A program made the position numbers and the translations under genes. This document shows, one piece after another, positions 48,360 through 60,309 of a stretch of DNA of 64,000 bases. Source of the stretch: Chiua virens (lineage: Eukaryota; Basidiomycota; Agaricomycetes; Boletales; Boletaceae); assembly GCA_019787685.1 (NCBI GenBank), contig JAHNUO010000031.1:270378-334377 (forward strand). Direction: 5' to 3'. Every line of letters begins with the position of its first letter. Position 1 is the stretch's first letter. The notes under the pieces are model-generated. The model was given only the letters and a program-made list of their open reading frames with translations. It was not told the origin of the DNA and did not search any database.

Positions 48360-50342
48360 TCATTGTAGATCAGTCGGCCACTCATTCCGCCTCCGCCATC
48401 TCCCAGCACCGTCAAAGCGTGGATTGGTTGGATAATTCAGCCCATCATCAAGCGGATGCCCAATAGGCACTGAAACGTAACGGTGGATCATGTCAAAGAT
48501 ATGCCAACAAAGGAGTCACAGATGGCAAGACGCACGAATCCACCACCACACGTTCTTCCCCATCACCGCCAGCCAATTTTCTCTGCGACTTCCTAGCCAC
48601 CACAGATTACCCTCGATCCCAATCCTCCCCCACTCGCTATCCCATTGCTTTCGCGTTCGTCGCTTTGAACTAGAGAGAATCCCGGTGAGCCATCAGTGAG
48701 AACAGCCATACGTGATCCGGGATATGCATAGCTAGCCGGTCCCGCGATACCACAATCAGATGTAAAGAGACGCACCCTAATTGATACCACTTGTGCATCC
48801 GCGACAACAATTCTTGCTCTCGGTCTCGCATCGACCTATAAGTGAGTGACTCGACAGTCGTTTGGTTTAGCAGAATAAGATGAAACTGGGAGAACCATAT
48901 GAGGCTGCAAAATAATCCAAAGAAACCAGCCCTGAGTGTGTATCGTCAGTCTCACGCAGCAAAGACGCTTTACGACAGGTACCAACAGGGCGATAACGAC
49001 AATTTGCTGAACATCAAGTTCGTGGGCTGTTAAAGGTCGCGGTTTCACGTTCAGGACGAGAAGCGTCGCAAACGTCCAAAAGCAGAATATCGTCCCCCAC
49101 TGAAGGAAATTGACAAAAAACTGGGAAAAATGCTCAATACGCAAACATCATGCGGATAACAAGATGGACACACTTTTTGGTTAAATGCACCGACGCACTG
49201 CCCGATCCCTATCACGGTGTCAATACACAGGTTTTCAAATTTCTCAAAAGGTATACTCACAAGGACAGTGATGGTCATACTTTAGAATGCACTAGACCCC
49301 AGCTCAGATTGATGGAGACCCAGGGATGAAAAAGGGTAACTTACGATACCGCATGCTCTGCAATGATGCGCCCTGGAGGGCTTGACGATCTGACACCTAC
49401 TGCAATATCGGTATTCCGGGAGAAGCACAGGGGTCGTGGTCGGACGTCGGGTGAATATCGGCGGAGGCCGGGGTACACTCGACTGATAAGAATTCGCATG
49501 GGTGGGGAACGTCGCAGTATCCGGGATATGCGGCGAGTCAGGAGCGACAGAGCCATCGGTAGCACGCGCTTCTTCAAAACCACGGGTGGATGTTTGTGAG
49601 TGAGAACTTTGCTCCAGCTTGGCAACCGAAGAAGCAGCAGCGGGAAGTTGTGAGAGGACTGTTTTGCTCTTCCCAGAACCGAGTGACGATTGGGGATGAT
49701 GCGTCTTCCTCGCAGGCTCGTGCGTGGGAGGGTGAGATGTGTTGGGGGTGGGAGTCGTGAGTTCATAGGAAGTTCCGCGGAAGTCAGTGGAGTTGAGGGT
49801 TGATGATCTGTCATTATGGTCATAGCCCGGTCGAGTGGTTTTCTGGGTATACTGTGTACCCGCGCGAGGGACGGGAATGAGTGGAAATAATAGACAAGCG
49901 GGGCTTCTATTAACGGTGCTTACCAGGCGCGCATTACCAGGAGAGGTGGTAATCACCTGAAGTATTATTGTCGGTCAATTGGGACAATGATTGACGCCAG
50001 CGCGCAAGAAACGGCGTACCATGATGTAACACCAGGACATCAAGAATAGCAATATAGAAAACACAACCAAGAAAGCGACTAAATGGTGTATGTTACACGG
50101 CAAGCAAGATCGGGAGGGAACAACATACTTCCGGTCGCCTGATTGCCTAGCGCCCCGCTACTGTTTGTGATCATGTCCCTACAGAACCTGGCAGCGTATA
50201 CATATGTGCAATAACCGACAATAAGGATCGTGAGGCCGACTGCGAACTTGCGTACAATCCATGGCTGCGGCTTAGAGGCCTCGATGCGACGAACACGAGC
50301 TTCCTCGACGGCACCGCAGCAAGAATGGGTGGACTGAGACAT
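48360..50342 (-). CDS. DHHC-type palmitoyltransferase
   Basis: Protein S-acyltransferase of the secretory membranes. Ten exons. Two N-terminal membrane spans (FAVGLTILIVGYCTYVYAA; IAFLVVFSILLFLMSWCYIM) are followed by a long Ser/Thr/Pro-rich cytosolic loop (49410-49840). Next come the Cys-rich domain (YCSRCQIVKPSRAHHCRACG), the catalytic KYDHHCPWIGQCVGAFNQK and two more spans (FFVNFLQWGTIFCFWTFATL; GLFGLFCSLIWFSQFHLILL). The TTxE motif sits in NQTTVESLTYRSMR. The C-tail KRRTRKQWDSEWGRIG, EGNLWWLGSRRENW and VMGKNVWWWILPIGHPLDDG is typical of Basidiomycete members. Last three exons: 48776 upward, 48536-48669 and 48360-48469. The loop before the Cys-rich domain is longer than in yeast Pfa proteins. 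Confidence 0.92.
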
Positions 50343-50584
50343 GTAGGACTAGGAGGGGAAAGTCGGAGTGCGGCCAGGGCCGAGTTCAGTGTTCGAGTTG
50401 ATGTCGTGCGGCATCCGAGTGGTATGCGATTACATAATTCCATGGACAGGCTTGCTTTGCCAAAGCCTCAGACTGAGACTCTAACCCGACGTAGGAGACG
50501 ACGTCTGAGCTTGTCCCGTTAATCCGTGTCAGTAACATGACACTAAGCCATACATCACCCACGCATCATTACATACGTCTCGCC
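50343..50584. other. Shared divergent promoter
   Basis: About 240 bases between the start codons of the palmitoyltransferase (minus) and the Rpp14-like gene (plus). A purine-rich stretch lies at 50485-50510. Confidence 0.45.
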
Positions 50585-50893
50585 ATGGAGCCTCGTTGCA
50601 CCGATGTCCTGCGCATACGAAAATCCATCCAGGATGCTCTCACGGAGATGTTTGGCCTCACCTTTGCAAGCACCTACATCGATGTCCTGTCCGTGGACGA
50701 GCTTGGGTCGGAGACGGTCATTCGCATCAGCCCAGAGTATGTCCAAGTCTGCATCGAGGCGCGCATGGGCTGAAGTGGATCATGTTCAAGCGATGCGCCG
50801 AAATTTTTGGCCGCCATCGTTGGAGTATCCCGCGCTTCCATCAAGTACTCTGCTGTGAAAGAATCCTCGTTTCTCCCGTCACTCATCCTATGA
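50585..50893 (+). CDS. Small Rpp14/Pop5-like protein (RNase P/MRP subunit family)
   Basis: Two exons, 50585-50736 and 50791-50893, joined in phase 2 give 84 residues. Pattern: an N-terminal helix (IRKSIQDALTEMFGLTFAST), a strand YIDVLSVD, a second strand ETVIRISPEDAPKFLAAIVG, and an end KESSFLPSLIL. Two alpha-beta units of this kind fit the Rpp14/Pop5 fold of RNase P and RNase MRP, which process precursor tRNA and rRNA. The match is by pattern only, and the protein is shorter than yeast Pop5 (about 170). An in-frame ATG at 50537 would add 16 residues. It converges on DCN1, 136 bases away. Confidence 0.55.
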
Positions 50894-51029
50894 AAAGCAG
50901 TGCCGTTCCGATGATGGCGAATCAATGCGTTGTAGCTGTGGTGCAATCCACTACTGAAGGAAAGAAGGGCTTCTACATGCAGGGACGAGGTAGACGAGGT
51001 ATAGGGAAAGTAGTACGATGCTGCACGGC

Positions 51030-52233
51030 TCAAACCCTTTCCTTTGCCCACTCGACGAATTGGTCAATAATGGTGGGCCAAGCAGCTGTGATGACGTAGC
51101 ACCCGTTAGCCGCATGCTGTGGAGGGAAGCACACATGGCATTACCTTGAGCGTCATGTTTGTCAAAGTCCCCGTCAAATGAACGGATAAAATCAGGAAGC
51201 TGTACCCATCACGTCAACAGAGCGGTGGAGAAGGGCCTCGATACAGACCATTTGCCAGGTATCTTTGCTAACGGCGACGGCATCTTTCCCCCTCATATAT
51301 TCCAGCCACATTTCTGTGTGATCGCTCGTCCATCCTTGGCCTTGGCCTTGATCCATGTCGATGTCCTGGTCATCATCGACCGGCACATGTTTCAAGGCGT
51401 CCTTGCCCACGCCAAAATTCAACAACGATTTCCAGTAGTCGAGCGCGTTGTCCTTTCCTGGGCGCGGTCAGCCGATCCGTGGGCCCTCGAGTTGCACTCA
51501 CTGAGGCTACGCTGGCCCTCTAACCGTGCGAACGTGAACGTGTAGTTGTATATGGTGCGGAAGTAGGACGGATCAGAACCAAGTTTTGTTTCTAAACGTG
51601 CGAGGGCGGTCTTCATGCCATCCATCGTGTCACACCTGTGCAGAACTTTCCATCAACGGTCCGAGATCACCGGTAGGGTGTGGGGCGGAAGCAGACCCGA
51701 TGCTCTTCCAGCCATCCAACCAGCCTTTCCTGGTCCATTCTCCTAAATGAGGCGACTGGAGCTCATAGGCGAGCGATAAGAGTTTTGGTGTATCATCTTG
51801 GCCGTCCTCCATCTGGTCTTCTTCCTGGTTGAAACCGAGATCGCTGAAGAACTGGAGGGTGCCCTGAGTGGAGATGATGTCTGCATCCGCATCTGTGGGC
51901 CATGATTGAGCCGGGTCGTGTGCGATGGGTGATCGATACCTTTGTATTTCTCGAACAGGGAGGTGAGTTTGCTGGTCGACGCGGACGAGTCGTTGCGGCG
52001 AGAGCCGCTGTCGTTGAAATAGGTGTCAATGGCGACGTCGAGACGTTTGTGTTTGTCGAGGTAACGTTTTGCATCCTTGAGCCTATCGGAGTATGATCAG
52101 GGAAGATCCAGGAGAGGACGAGCACTGACGAAGAGCCGGTAATGTTACAGAATTCGGACTGATTGTCCTTTGCAGATCTCGACTAGAGAAGGGGATGAGA
52201 GCGGGTACGACATAAGGGTGTCGTACTTGCCAT
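51030..52233 (-). CDS. DCN1: Defective in cullin neddylation protein 1 (NEDD8 E3 co-ligase)
   Basis: Scaffold that promotes transfer of NEDD8 from UBC12 to cullins. It has an N-terminal UBA-like segment (QSEFCNITGSSLKDAKRYLD) followed by HKRLDVAIDTYF, then the potentiating-neddylation (PONY) domain: LGFNQEEDQ, LSLAYELQSPHLGEWTRKGW, MKTALARLETKLG, YFRTIYNYTFTFARLEGQRSL, LDYWKSLLNFG, KDTWQMLPDFIRSFDGDFD, AAWPTIIDQFVEWAKERV. It ends at 51030. Clear introns include 52096 down from the UBA part (gatag acceptor), one at 51900-51945, and the one before LPDFIRSF. The first exon is proposed as only MA (ATG at 52233 in a Kozak-like gccATGg context); its donor does not close the phase neatly, so the exact start is uncertain. 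Confidence 0.85.
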
Positions 52234-53423
52234 GGCTTTGGTGTCGGTGAAACGATCGCTCGGATGAACCGTGCCGCTGATAATGAAACACCGGGTCACG
52301 TGCAGATAGGGGGACCTTCCATATGCCCTCGCAGCCGATGCAGGTCTTCTTCGGGCTTGGCATGAGTCGTATTCCATTGATTCCAGCGTCGAGGTACTTC
52401 TTTTCTTCTTGACATCCTCGCGACCAACGCTCGCTCACTTCCTCGACCCTTGCTTGCTTCACATTACCCTCCTACAAGTTCCCCGTCGTTGCTTTTCCCT
52501 TTCGGGGATCCATATCTCAACACATGCTCAAACACATGTCTCATCACCCAAGTACTTGTCGAAACGTCTCTTATGAAAAGATGCCTCGCATTTTTACCGG
52601 CCACTCAACGCTTCCATTCTCTCCCATTCCTTTTCGAATCACGATGATGCCATCCGTGATCGAACAACGTGTGTCCACACCCATTTGCGCCATGATCTGG
52701 GGCGCTTCCGCTTTGGGCCCGAGATAAAGCTGATCGCTGCGTGTCATTCCTTATGTCAGTCCATTCCCCCAATTCCCGCCCAATTTGGTCCGCTGACGAG
52801 CTCATGCCGCCTCTATACCCCATGTCGTGACACGTCCACGTCATTTGCCCCTCCAACGCCTTCTTATCATGCGTCATGTCGCGTGATTGCAAGTCGGATC
52901 TCGTTGATATGGATTCTTCCCCTCCGTTTTCTGCTTCCGCGAATCCAGATTGCGATCATATCAGCATCATCACATTTCGGATCCGTCCTAGATGGGACAA
53001 ATTTTCGTTATATTTAACCAACTTGCCGAGCTCAGCTTACCCTGCCCGTTCTCTAACTTTACCACCGCATCCGTGTCGAACGGGACATTTAAGAATGTTC
53101 CATACAGAATCCGCTGTGAGAACCGCCTGCCAGCCCGGCGCTTCAGTGACTCCATTCATTCATCATCTTTTTGACAAGCAGTACCCGCGTTCAAGAGGGA
53201 GACGTGAGAACCCCATGGATAAATCACTTTTTAATACTCGGAGTGACCCACATCCCAGTCGGTCCGGAGTTTATGCCAAATGGGTCTGGATGAACCTGCT
53301 CAATGACAATGAACTGAGCACTCCGACGTTCCTGGACCAAGCACAAGCCACCCACCGTTTCGGCATCACATTCCGTCATTCACTCTCCAAAACGGGAAAA
53401 CGTGATCGATATCGTTCTTGATC
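52234..53423. other. Intergenic region
   Basis: DCN1 upstream region. A 181-codon plus-strand frame (52876-53421) is open but has no domain, is Ser/Pro/Arg-rich with many rare-looking residues, and ends exactly at the transposon border, so I do not call it a gene. Confidence 0.4.
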
Positions 53424-53425
53424 TA

Positions 53426-54150
53426 CAGTCGACTCCCTTATAACCCATACCCCCTCGGGAGTCGTCATAAGTCATGGGTTATGGGAGAGTATGGGGTATA
53501 CAACAGGTCACTAATTACAAGACAAATTTTCATATATGTATCTCCACCAGCTTAGTGGTCATGCAAGGGTGTTATGTACAAGTGAAATAGCTAGTCATGG
53601 TAATCTTGGTATTATTCATGCTCTGCATGCCCTACGTACATGTTTCACGACTGAACCTACACAACATCATTTCCAACACGTGAGCAAAGTGAGTGTCAAG
53701 CTCCATGACAGCATCACAAATCTCCTGGTCAGTTGCTTCGGACATGTTGTGTGCCTCGCAAGCAGGGTTAAGAAGCTCGGAAAGGTCAATTTGATTAAAG
53801 CGTACGTCGCAACTTTTTTGCATGGCCGGGAATGACTTACCATAAATTACCATGTGATCGTATCTCAAATTCGACAAAATTATATAAAATTTCTCATTGA
53901 AATGACCATTATTGGACTTCTGTTGAAGAGTTGTGTCATTATTGCCATGTTGGGATGAGCAAAATACAATGGTTAATCCTGGCACTTTCTGATACAGCGA
54001 CGTATGGGTTATCACCATCCAAATGGCTATGGGGTATGGGGTATGGGGTATGGCCAGAATTTACTGCGAACAGACTCGGGAGTCAGGAAAATGTATGGGT
54101 TATTAGGGAGTATGGGTTATAAGGGGTATGGGTTACAAGGGAGTCGACTG
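53426..54150 (-). mobile_element. Internally deleted pogo/Tigger element (725 bases)
   Basis: Ends: left CAGTCGACTCCCTTATAACC, and right read inward CAGTCGACTCCCTTGTAACC, both continuing CATACCCC, with TA on each flank (53424-53425 and 54151-54152). Subterminal tatgggtta/aacccata words repeat many times (53450-53500 and 54003-54135). On the minus strand, 53680-53790 encodes NQIDLSELLNPACEAHNM and ATDQEICDAVMEL. This matches the C-terminus of the transposase in the element at 61620 (NQMDIAEFLNPVIETHNI, AADQDIFECVMEV). It is therefore a deletion derivative that would need a transposase in trans. Confidence 0.9.
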
Positions 54151-54152
54151 TA

Positions 54153-55149
54153 TTCAGTGGCACGCCCGGGCGCACGCACATGTCCTGCGGAAGCATTAGA
54201 ACCCCCGCCTCACCGTCCGCATTTTACATTTATTGCCATAAATTTTTTGGGGGCAAGAGGAAAAGGGGGCAAAGGAAGCGAATACAAGATGCATAATACG
54301 ACATCTCCGGAAATGCATGGAATCAAAAGGAAGGGCGAGACACGGGTCGTCATGCATCTTCCCCGTCGCAACAACCGACGCTCGCGACGAGTGCTTGTCA
54401 GAAATGAAATAAACGAACGATGAGAGGGTGCTGAAGAAAGCAACGCCGAAACGGGGCCAGATGGCTTCGGATAGCGCACCTGAAACCCGCTGGGTTTGGC
54501 CTTGGCCCCCCGGTTGCAATACCGTTGGCGTGATAGGATGATGCATGCGTGTTTGGTAACCACGCTTCAATTCCTGGCGTCGCGCGTTCATCATGCGTGG
54601 AGGATGAAATGTGACTTGGTTTCGATCAGGCACTTGGTCCCCGAAGGAGAGGAACCGAACGGGTCGTCATGCAATGTGAGAGAAACGCGCGTGCAGACGG
54701 CCACCGGGAAAACCGATGGTGGAAGACGCAGAATGCAAGTTATTCTGTGCATGCAATTTTCCAAGGCACCGACGGAGATGTTGCGGAACTTGCCGGATCT
54801 CGATCGCTTGCTTTTTTCTTTTTTGAAAAAAATATCAAGTATATTTATTTTGCAAGTGCACGCCAGGTGCCTTTTTTCCGGGATAGCGGACATGAGCATG
54901 TGGACTCGTGATCATCACCTCAATACTATAACGTCGTCAGTGGTCGTCGTTAAGTTATAACAGAATACTTCAAGCGATAATGAGCACAGGAAAAAAAATA
55001 CACGGGATGATGGATAGCACAGATATAATGGCGAGATCAAGCTTGGTATATTTAACAGGTATCAAATGCGAACGAGAGTGTTGGATAAGTATACTATGAA
55101 CAAGGATGAGCGCTAGACGGGCTGACATGAAAATGACGACGCACACAAG
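54153..55149. other. Intergenic region
   Basis: No gene recognised. Short frames on both strands around 54200-54630 and 54600-54960 lack family likeness. The 3' UTR of the gene at 55150 probably lies at the right end. Confidence 0.4.
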
Positions 55150-56004
55150 TCAAGTTCGGACGATAACGCGCCGGGTGTGCTTGCCAGCACGTCGGCGGTC
55201 ACCATGTGGCGTCGGTCGGCGCCAAGCCTCGTCCGTGTCATCTCGGTAATCTTCTGGGGCCTGAAACTCCACTTTTGTCCCAGGATGTGGATCGTGAGGT
55301 GGTGTACGTAAGGTTATACCGCTTTGATGTGATGCTGGCGGATGGAGATTGAGGGGGAGTTGGGGTGGCTGTCCATGGGGAGAACCAGGGAACATGGCAG
55401 GTGATTGCGTGGGGGCCGGTATTGGGCGAGATTGACGAGGGGGTTTGGGATGCGGGAACGGGACCGCGGGGGAAGAAGCCTGGTCGATGGGAGCTTGATG
55501 TGGCGGATGGGGATGGAGTTGTGGCCAGGAGCGAGGGGGGCCAAGGTGTGCGGAGGGTTCTCTGCTTTTCGCTCTGTGAGAGTCATCCATGGCAGAGGGG
55601 GGGACGTCGATCTCGACACGGACACGGACGATCTCTTTACCGGCCTGGGCGAAGAAGGCACGTTCCTGGCGCTGGAAGAAGCCACTGGTTGGGCCGGGCC
55701 TCATCTCGGGAAAGCTAGCGGGAGGCGCGGGGGGGAAGAGGGCCATGAGTTCATGGCCGGTGGGTGGGGCGGGGTACTTTCGGGAGGTGGGGTTGGTGTC
55801 TTGGGTGAGGTTGAGGTCTGGGGATCATCAGTGAGGGTGATGGGGGGGAGGAGGGGTGTCACCTCGGAGGGAGCTCGGGGAGAGGGGTCGTCTTTGGGTG
55901 ATGTGCGACTTTGGGGGGGGGCTGCGGTCGGGGACGGTGTTGGTTGAGGTGGATGAGGAGGGGGATGGGGAGTGTTCAGAGACGGGACGGAGGTAGAAGG
56001 ACAT
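55150..56004 (-). CDS. Conserved fungal protein of unknown function
   Basis: Two exons, 55863-56004 and 55150-55817, with a 45-base intron joined in phase 1, give 269 residues. The start (MSFYLRPVSEHSPSPSSS) is Ser/Pro-rich. The conserved core is GHELMALFPPAPPASF, RPGPTSGFFQRQERAFFAQA and GKEIVRVRVEID, which I associate with an Agaricomycete family without known role. The rest is Pro-rich and ends in a basic tail (GDRRRAGKHTRRVIVRT). There is no signal peptide or membrane span. The conserved GKEIVRVRVEID block sits where a short beta strand would fall, but no enzyme motif is visible. Confidence 0.75.
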
Positions 56005-56582
56005 TTGAGGTAGTTGTGAGGGAAGGGGATGGACGGGGATTATATAGTATGTTGGGACATATCTTGGAGGGAAGGGAGAATTGGAGTGACCGGACCGCCA
56101 GGTAAATAACGAACAGCGATGCCACGAGGTCACAACAAGCGAGCCAGCACATTCGCAGTCAGATTTAGGCTAGATCTACAAATCTCACACCAACCCCGGC
56201 CTGATATCATCCATTCTATTGCATCGGACTTGTTAGTCGATCGCACCTGAATCTCATCACACCCTGGGACAGCTCCTGTCACCCCCTTTACGGCCATCCT
56301 GTGCTCATAATAACTAGGCAACGTCAATGTCCATGTCGGACACGACATGATCATCATATGAGTCCATGTCGTTCCTTGCCCAATCCTGTTCATTTCATCA
56401 TATCCTGCCACGAATGTCGCTTGCTTCGTTGGCGCTCCCTTATTCTGACCGTGTCACCCTTTTTCCCCCGCGGAGTGGCTTTGCTCGACTACGTTCCGAG
56501 ACATACAGACACCTGTGAGAATAGATGATGTAATCACATACACCGATGACTCAGTCTCCGAGCACCTCTTGTTCACATCGTC
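56005..56582. other. Divergent promoter region
   Basis: Lies between the start codons of the unknown gene (minus) and the MPP6-like gene (plus). A tatata-rich word at 56039-56046 lies about 35 bases upstream of the minus-strand ATG and may be its TATA box. Confidence 0.45.
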
Positions 56583-57441
56583 ATGGTCGAAAAAACGCTC
56601 AGCTCCGGAACGCTCAATCTGCGGTTCATGCAGAATGCGCGTCGTGCACAGCACCTTCCCCACCTCAAACCGGATCAGGCTCATTTAAAAGACGACGCAG
56701 AGTGGGAGGTATCCCCCGAGATCAGGAATGCGTGGCACCAATCTGCTTATCGCGACGAGAAGGCGTGAGTTTTTATCCCCGCTTTTCCTCTGTTCACTCA
56801 ATGTACATCTGCGTATCAGTGTTACTTACGAAACATCTTACCTTCCATTTCTCTTCCCTTCCCTTCAAGATACGCCTGCTGCGGACGCGCCGTCATCTTT
56901 ATCTCCTTCATCCCCATTGTGTCCACGAGGTCGGCGAGTCTTTAACAAACGCAGCGAAGAGATTACCCAGCAGGTACGCGCTTCGTCCTTACATCATCGG
57001 ATCACCCAGCTCACCATCGTGCCTCGTTACCAGGCCTCGAGTTCAACAACCGACATCATATCCCAGCAGAATATAAACCGACAGGCAACCGAACAAACTA
57101 AAAAGATCCGACCTCACTCGATATCCTCCGTTGCCCACACTGCCCGACAGTCCAAAAAGTCAAACGAGGATCCTTCTAAAGACGCGAAGCATGCCATCTT
57201 CGACCTGACCGGCGTCGGAACGGACTTGCGACAATCCTCTTCGATCCAAGGAACCACTTTCTTACGACCAGCTGGTGTCGATGCCCTTGCCAACTCAGCC
57301 AAGACATCGAATCCTGCGAACCCAGCCCCTCAGTCCGCAACTGGTGCTCCGACTTCTTCCAAGCCAAAGATAAAACGCTCTCGCACGTCAGGCGATGCAG
57401 ACAAATCAAAGAAGAAGACCAGGCTGGAACTAATCGAGTAA
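56583..57441 (+). CDS. MPP6-like (M-phase phosphoprotein 6) exosome cofactor
   Basis: Exons 56583-56764 and 56820-57441 join in phase 2 to 267 residues. The N-terminal box KTLSSGTLNLRFMQNARR is the Mpp6 signature that docks on the nuclear RNA exosome. It is followed by a WEVSPEIR block, SYLPFLFPSLQ, and GRRVFNKRSEEI, the usual second Mpp6 motif. The C-terminus is a Ser/Thr/Lys-rich disordered tail with a bipartite basic end (KPKIKRSRTSG, KSKKKTRLELIE), a likely nuclear signal. An optional 36-base intron (gtacgc..cccag) near 56974 keeps the frame either way. It is longer than human MPHOSPH6 (160) but similar to other fungal versions. Confidence 0.7.
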
Positions 57442-60309
57442 CAAATGATAAACCCGCAGTACGTCTTTCGGTTGCCGAGGCGTATTACAATAGTACTCAC
57501 GATACCTGTGAAGCGGCTAACAGATCGCATCTGTCATGGAGGATCGACCTGTATTGCACATTTCCTTGCACCTCATAGCTTTTTCCCTCGTCCCATTACA
57601 GCATGTTCATACCCCGAATCGGCTCCCTTTGCGGACTTGTGGCATTTTGCTATGTCATTAGTTGATATGATTAAGGCGCTTATGAAACTTTATCGGTGGT
57701 GACCTTGATGGCGTTGATCCCGGCGTGCCGATTTTCATCCCACCGCCAATGTGAAAAAGAAGGTTCGTGCCTTTGATAGCCCTGTGCGTACTTTTTCTCA
57801 CTAGAACTTCTTGTCGTGGAATTCTGACCACGTCATTCATACTCTCTGTGCGTGGACTAGTAGGCGGCCACACTGCGGACATGCAGCATTCTCCTACTCC
57901 CAGCCATTCGGTAGACTTTGAAGCTTCCCTGGACACCTCTGGTGAGTATGTATCATGCACGGCTGCGCTTATCATTTCGATTTTATTTCTATACCAATGC
58001 GGCCGTCCTCGCAAGCACCCGCGATGTCTTAGCGCCTGAGTTGGTTCAATTTATCCCCGTGCGGCATATTTATTCTCGGTGCCATTTGGTCATCCGAGTA
58101 CGAGAGCATTAAGTACTGTAACGGATGCTCACGATATGGGCAAGAAGAAGGTAATGTATCATATCACCATGTCGTTGCTTCACAATTTCAGGGGCAAGGG
58201 AGCGTGCAGCCGCAATGTCCCACTGTTCGGAAGAGGGGCCTATTACGGTACATGCCCTTTTTGCGACGCAAGCACATTCGTCGTTTTACTAAATGGCCGA
58301 AATGTATGTATGTAATGCAAGGGCGCGCCGCTGCGTGCCTACCAGTGCGGGGTTGTTCAGGGTTACGGGTTTGCGCCATGTCTGATGACCCCAGACATGA
58401 TATCATTCCAGAATGCAATGATTTTTTTATTTGCCACGTAGCCCCGACCCCCGCGGATCGTTGTCGTTCTCAATCCGTCGAGACCGTCAGCGACATACTG
58501 GTTGGATAACCACTGCGAGCCGTGAGCTCATCCAAGCCCACCTGAGCCCGAATGGCTATGAATGCATAGCCATGTCACGGTGACAATGCGGAAAGGAGCA
58601 GGTCGGGTCGAAACGGTTGGAAATGACCATTTGATGGAGGTGGGGGCAGCGCACTGGTTTCTTATATGGTTCATTATGGTCACGTTTCAATCCGACGGAC
58701 GAGAACCCCATCGACCGTCGAGCAAGGTCCGGTGAGGATGGGCCCGCGGGCGAAACGTTGACTGCAACGTGCAAGTTGCGTGCGTGTGGTGGGTCTAGGA
58801 TTTGACCTCAGCCTCGTGCGTGAGCCTGAGACGGCGGCGTGGTTGCGCTGACCAAGGGCGTCGCACACGGCGCCGCTGCTTCGTGATCCAACGGCGAAGA
58901 GGCTTCTTGGAGCTATTCCCGAGTGGGTTCAATTGGGTCATACTAATCGATACAAGGGGCAAGTGACCACGCTATATATGTATCCCCTGTTGTGAACACG
59001 GTCGATAGCGGCTCGTGTTTTGAGATCGAAGATATCGCCACGCCAAGCGATTTCGCGACGATATCGATAAGGGGCTGGGTGTGCGTGCGTATCGCGATCT
59101 ATGATCTTTGCTCGCACTGGCGCATGTCCCTGCGTGCTCGGATGGGATCTGTCCACACACTCAGTGGCACATTGTGCGAGCGATTGATGTTTAAAGTTTG
59201 ACTTCCAAGCCAGTCCGGAGAAAGGTCAAGGGGCACGACCGATGCGGACGAGCGTGAATGGCATACATCACGCGTACATAGATCATCGACGTCTCGAGAG
59301 GCGGCGAGAACGGCGTTCGTCGTGGGATCTTGGATTCACAACGCCACACGTTTCTCTCGGAATGTGTCGGTCGTGTGAGGCGTGATACGGCGGAAAAGAA
59401 GTTGATCCAGGTCGTACGGCGACTTCCGTTCGCGCGCTCCGGACGGGACGGACCTGGCAAGACTCCCCGCGCCCGTTGACCTGCACATCCGCACTCGTCG
59501 AACCCGACCCGCCACTCGAGAGAGATAGAGGGTGCTCGCGAGGAATATTCGTAGGACATCCGTCCCGTAATAGGAACAAGAAAAGGTGAACATCAGTTGG
59601 GATTTCTGACAATACTGCCATTTGTAAAGAATGTTTATTCAGTTGAACTCTATAGTTATTGCTGACATCAGCCGGATCATTGTAGCGGATTGGTGCGTCG
59701 ACTTCAGTGTTTTCGTGTACGAGCAACGGCAAGAGGATGAGGTACGGCCACGTGCTACGAGAGGTGGTTTGCAAGGATGTGGAGGGGGACTTATGATCTG
59801 CGTGTACGTGCGTCAGCGGGCGTGTTCGGAAGGATATGCAACGTCGTGGAGACATTCCGTGAGTTCGAAACGTGGCTCGGTGGGGGTAGCCGGTGAGACT
59901 TGTACAGACACGAATGCGATCAACGAGGCTCAGGCCACCTCTTACATTGGGATACCGGAGAAACGAATCGAGGGGTGACTGGAGCATCATGATCCCACTA
60001 GACTCGACGCTAAATAGTCAGTTTCGTACGAGACTCGATGCGTGTGGCCTGGACGAACGAGACGTGAAGGTGCCTCGGAGGGATCATCTGAGTCATGCCA
60101 CGGGACCATCGAGTGATGAAGGCATCACATTCATCGGCGCCGGTCTGCATCCTCTGTGACTGGCACGACGGCACTACCGAGATGTTGGACGCCTGCTTCC
60201 GAGTGCGAATGCGTCCCGGTTCGATCCTCAGTGAGGTGCCACGTAGAAGAGTGAGACAACTAGCCCAGACGCGGAGATTTTCTTCGCTTGAGATGCCATC
60301 TCAATGATC
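57442..60309. other. Long intergenic region without a recognised gene
   Basis: Nearly 2.9 kb. Many frames are open on both strands, the longest on the minus strand at 59283-59990 (235 codons, Arg/Ser-rich, no domain). None resembles a family, and no intron pattern emerges. The 58560-59560 stretch is GC-richer than its surroundings. It could hold a non-coding transcript or a fast-evolving gene; I see no direct support. Confidence 0.4.

Noticed and set aside
52876..53421. 181-codon plus-strand open frame
   Set aside because: No recognisable features, composition unlike the window's genes, and it ends at a transposon border.
54003..54140. tatggggta repeats as a possible CRISPR or satellite
   Set aside because: Irregular spacing and strand; they are the subterminal repeats of the short pogo element, and CRISPR arrays do not occur in fungi.
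59283..59990. 235-codon minus-strand open frame
   Set aside because: Arg/Ser-rich with no domain, intron pattern or neighbour logic; other frames in the same GC-rich stretch are also open, so chance is likely.
60225..60250. Possible tRNA T-loop (ggttcgatcc)
   Set aside because: The flanking bases do not pair into a T stem and no anticodon arm or acceptor stem can be drawn.
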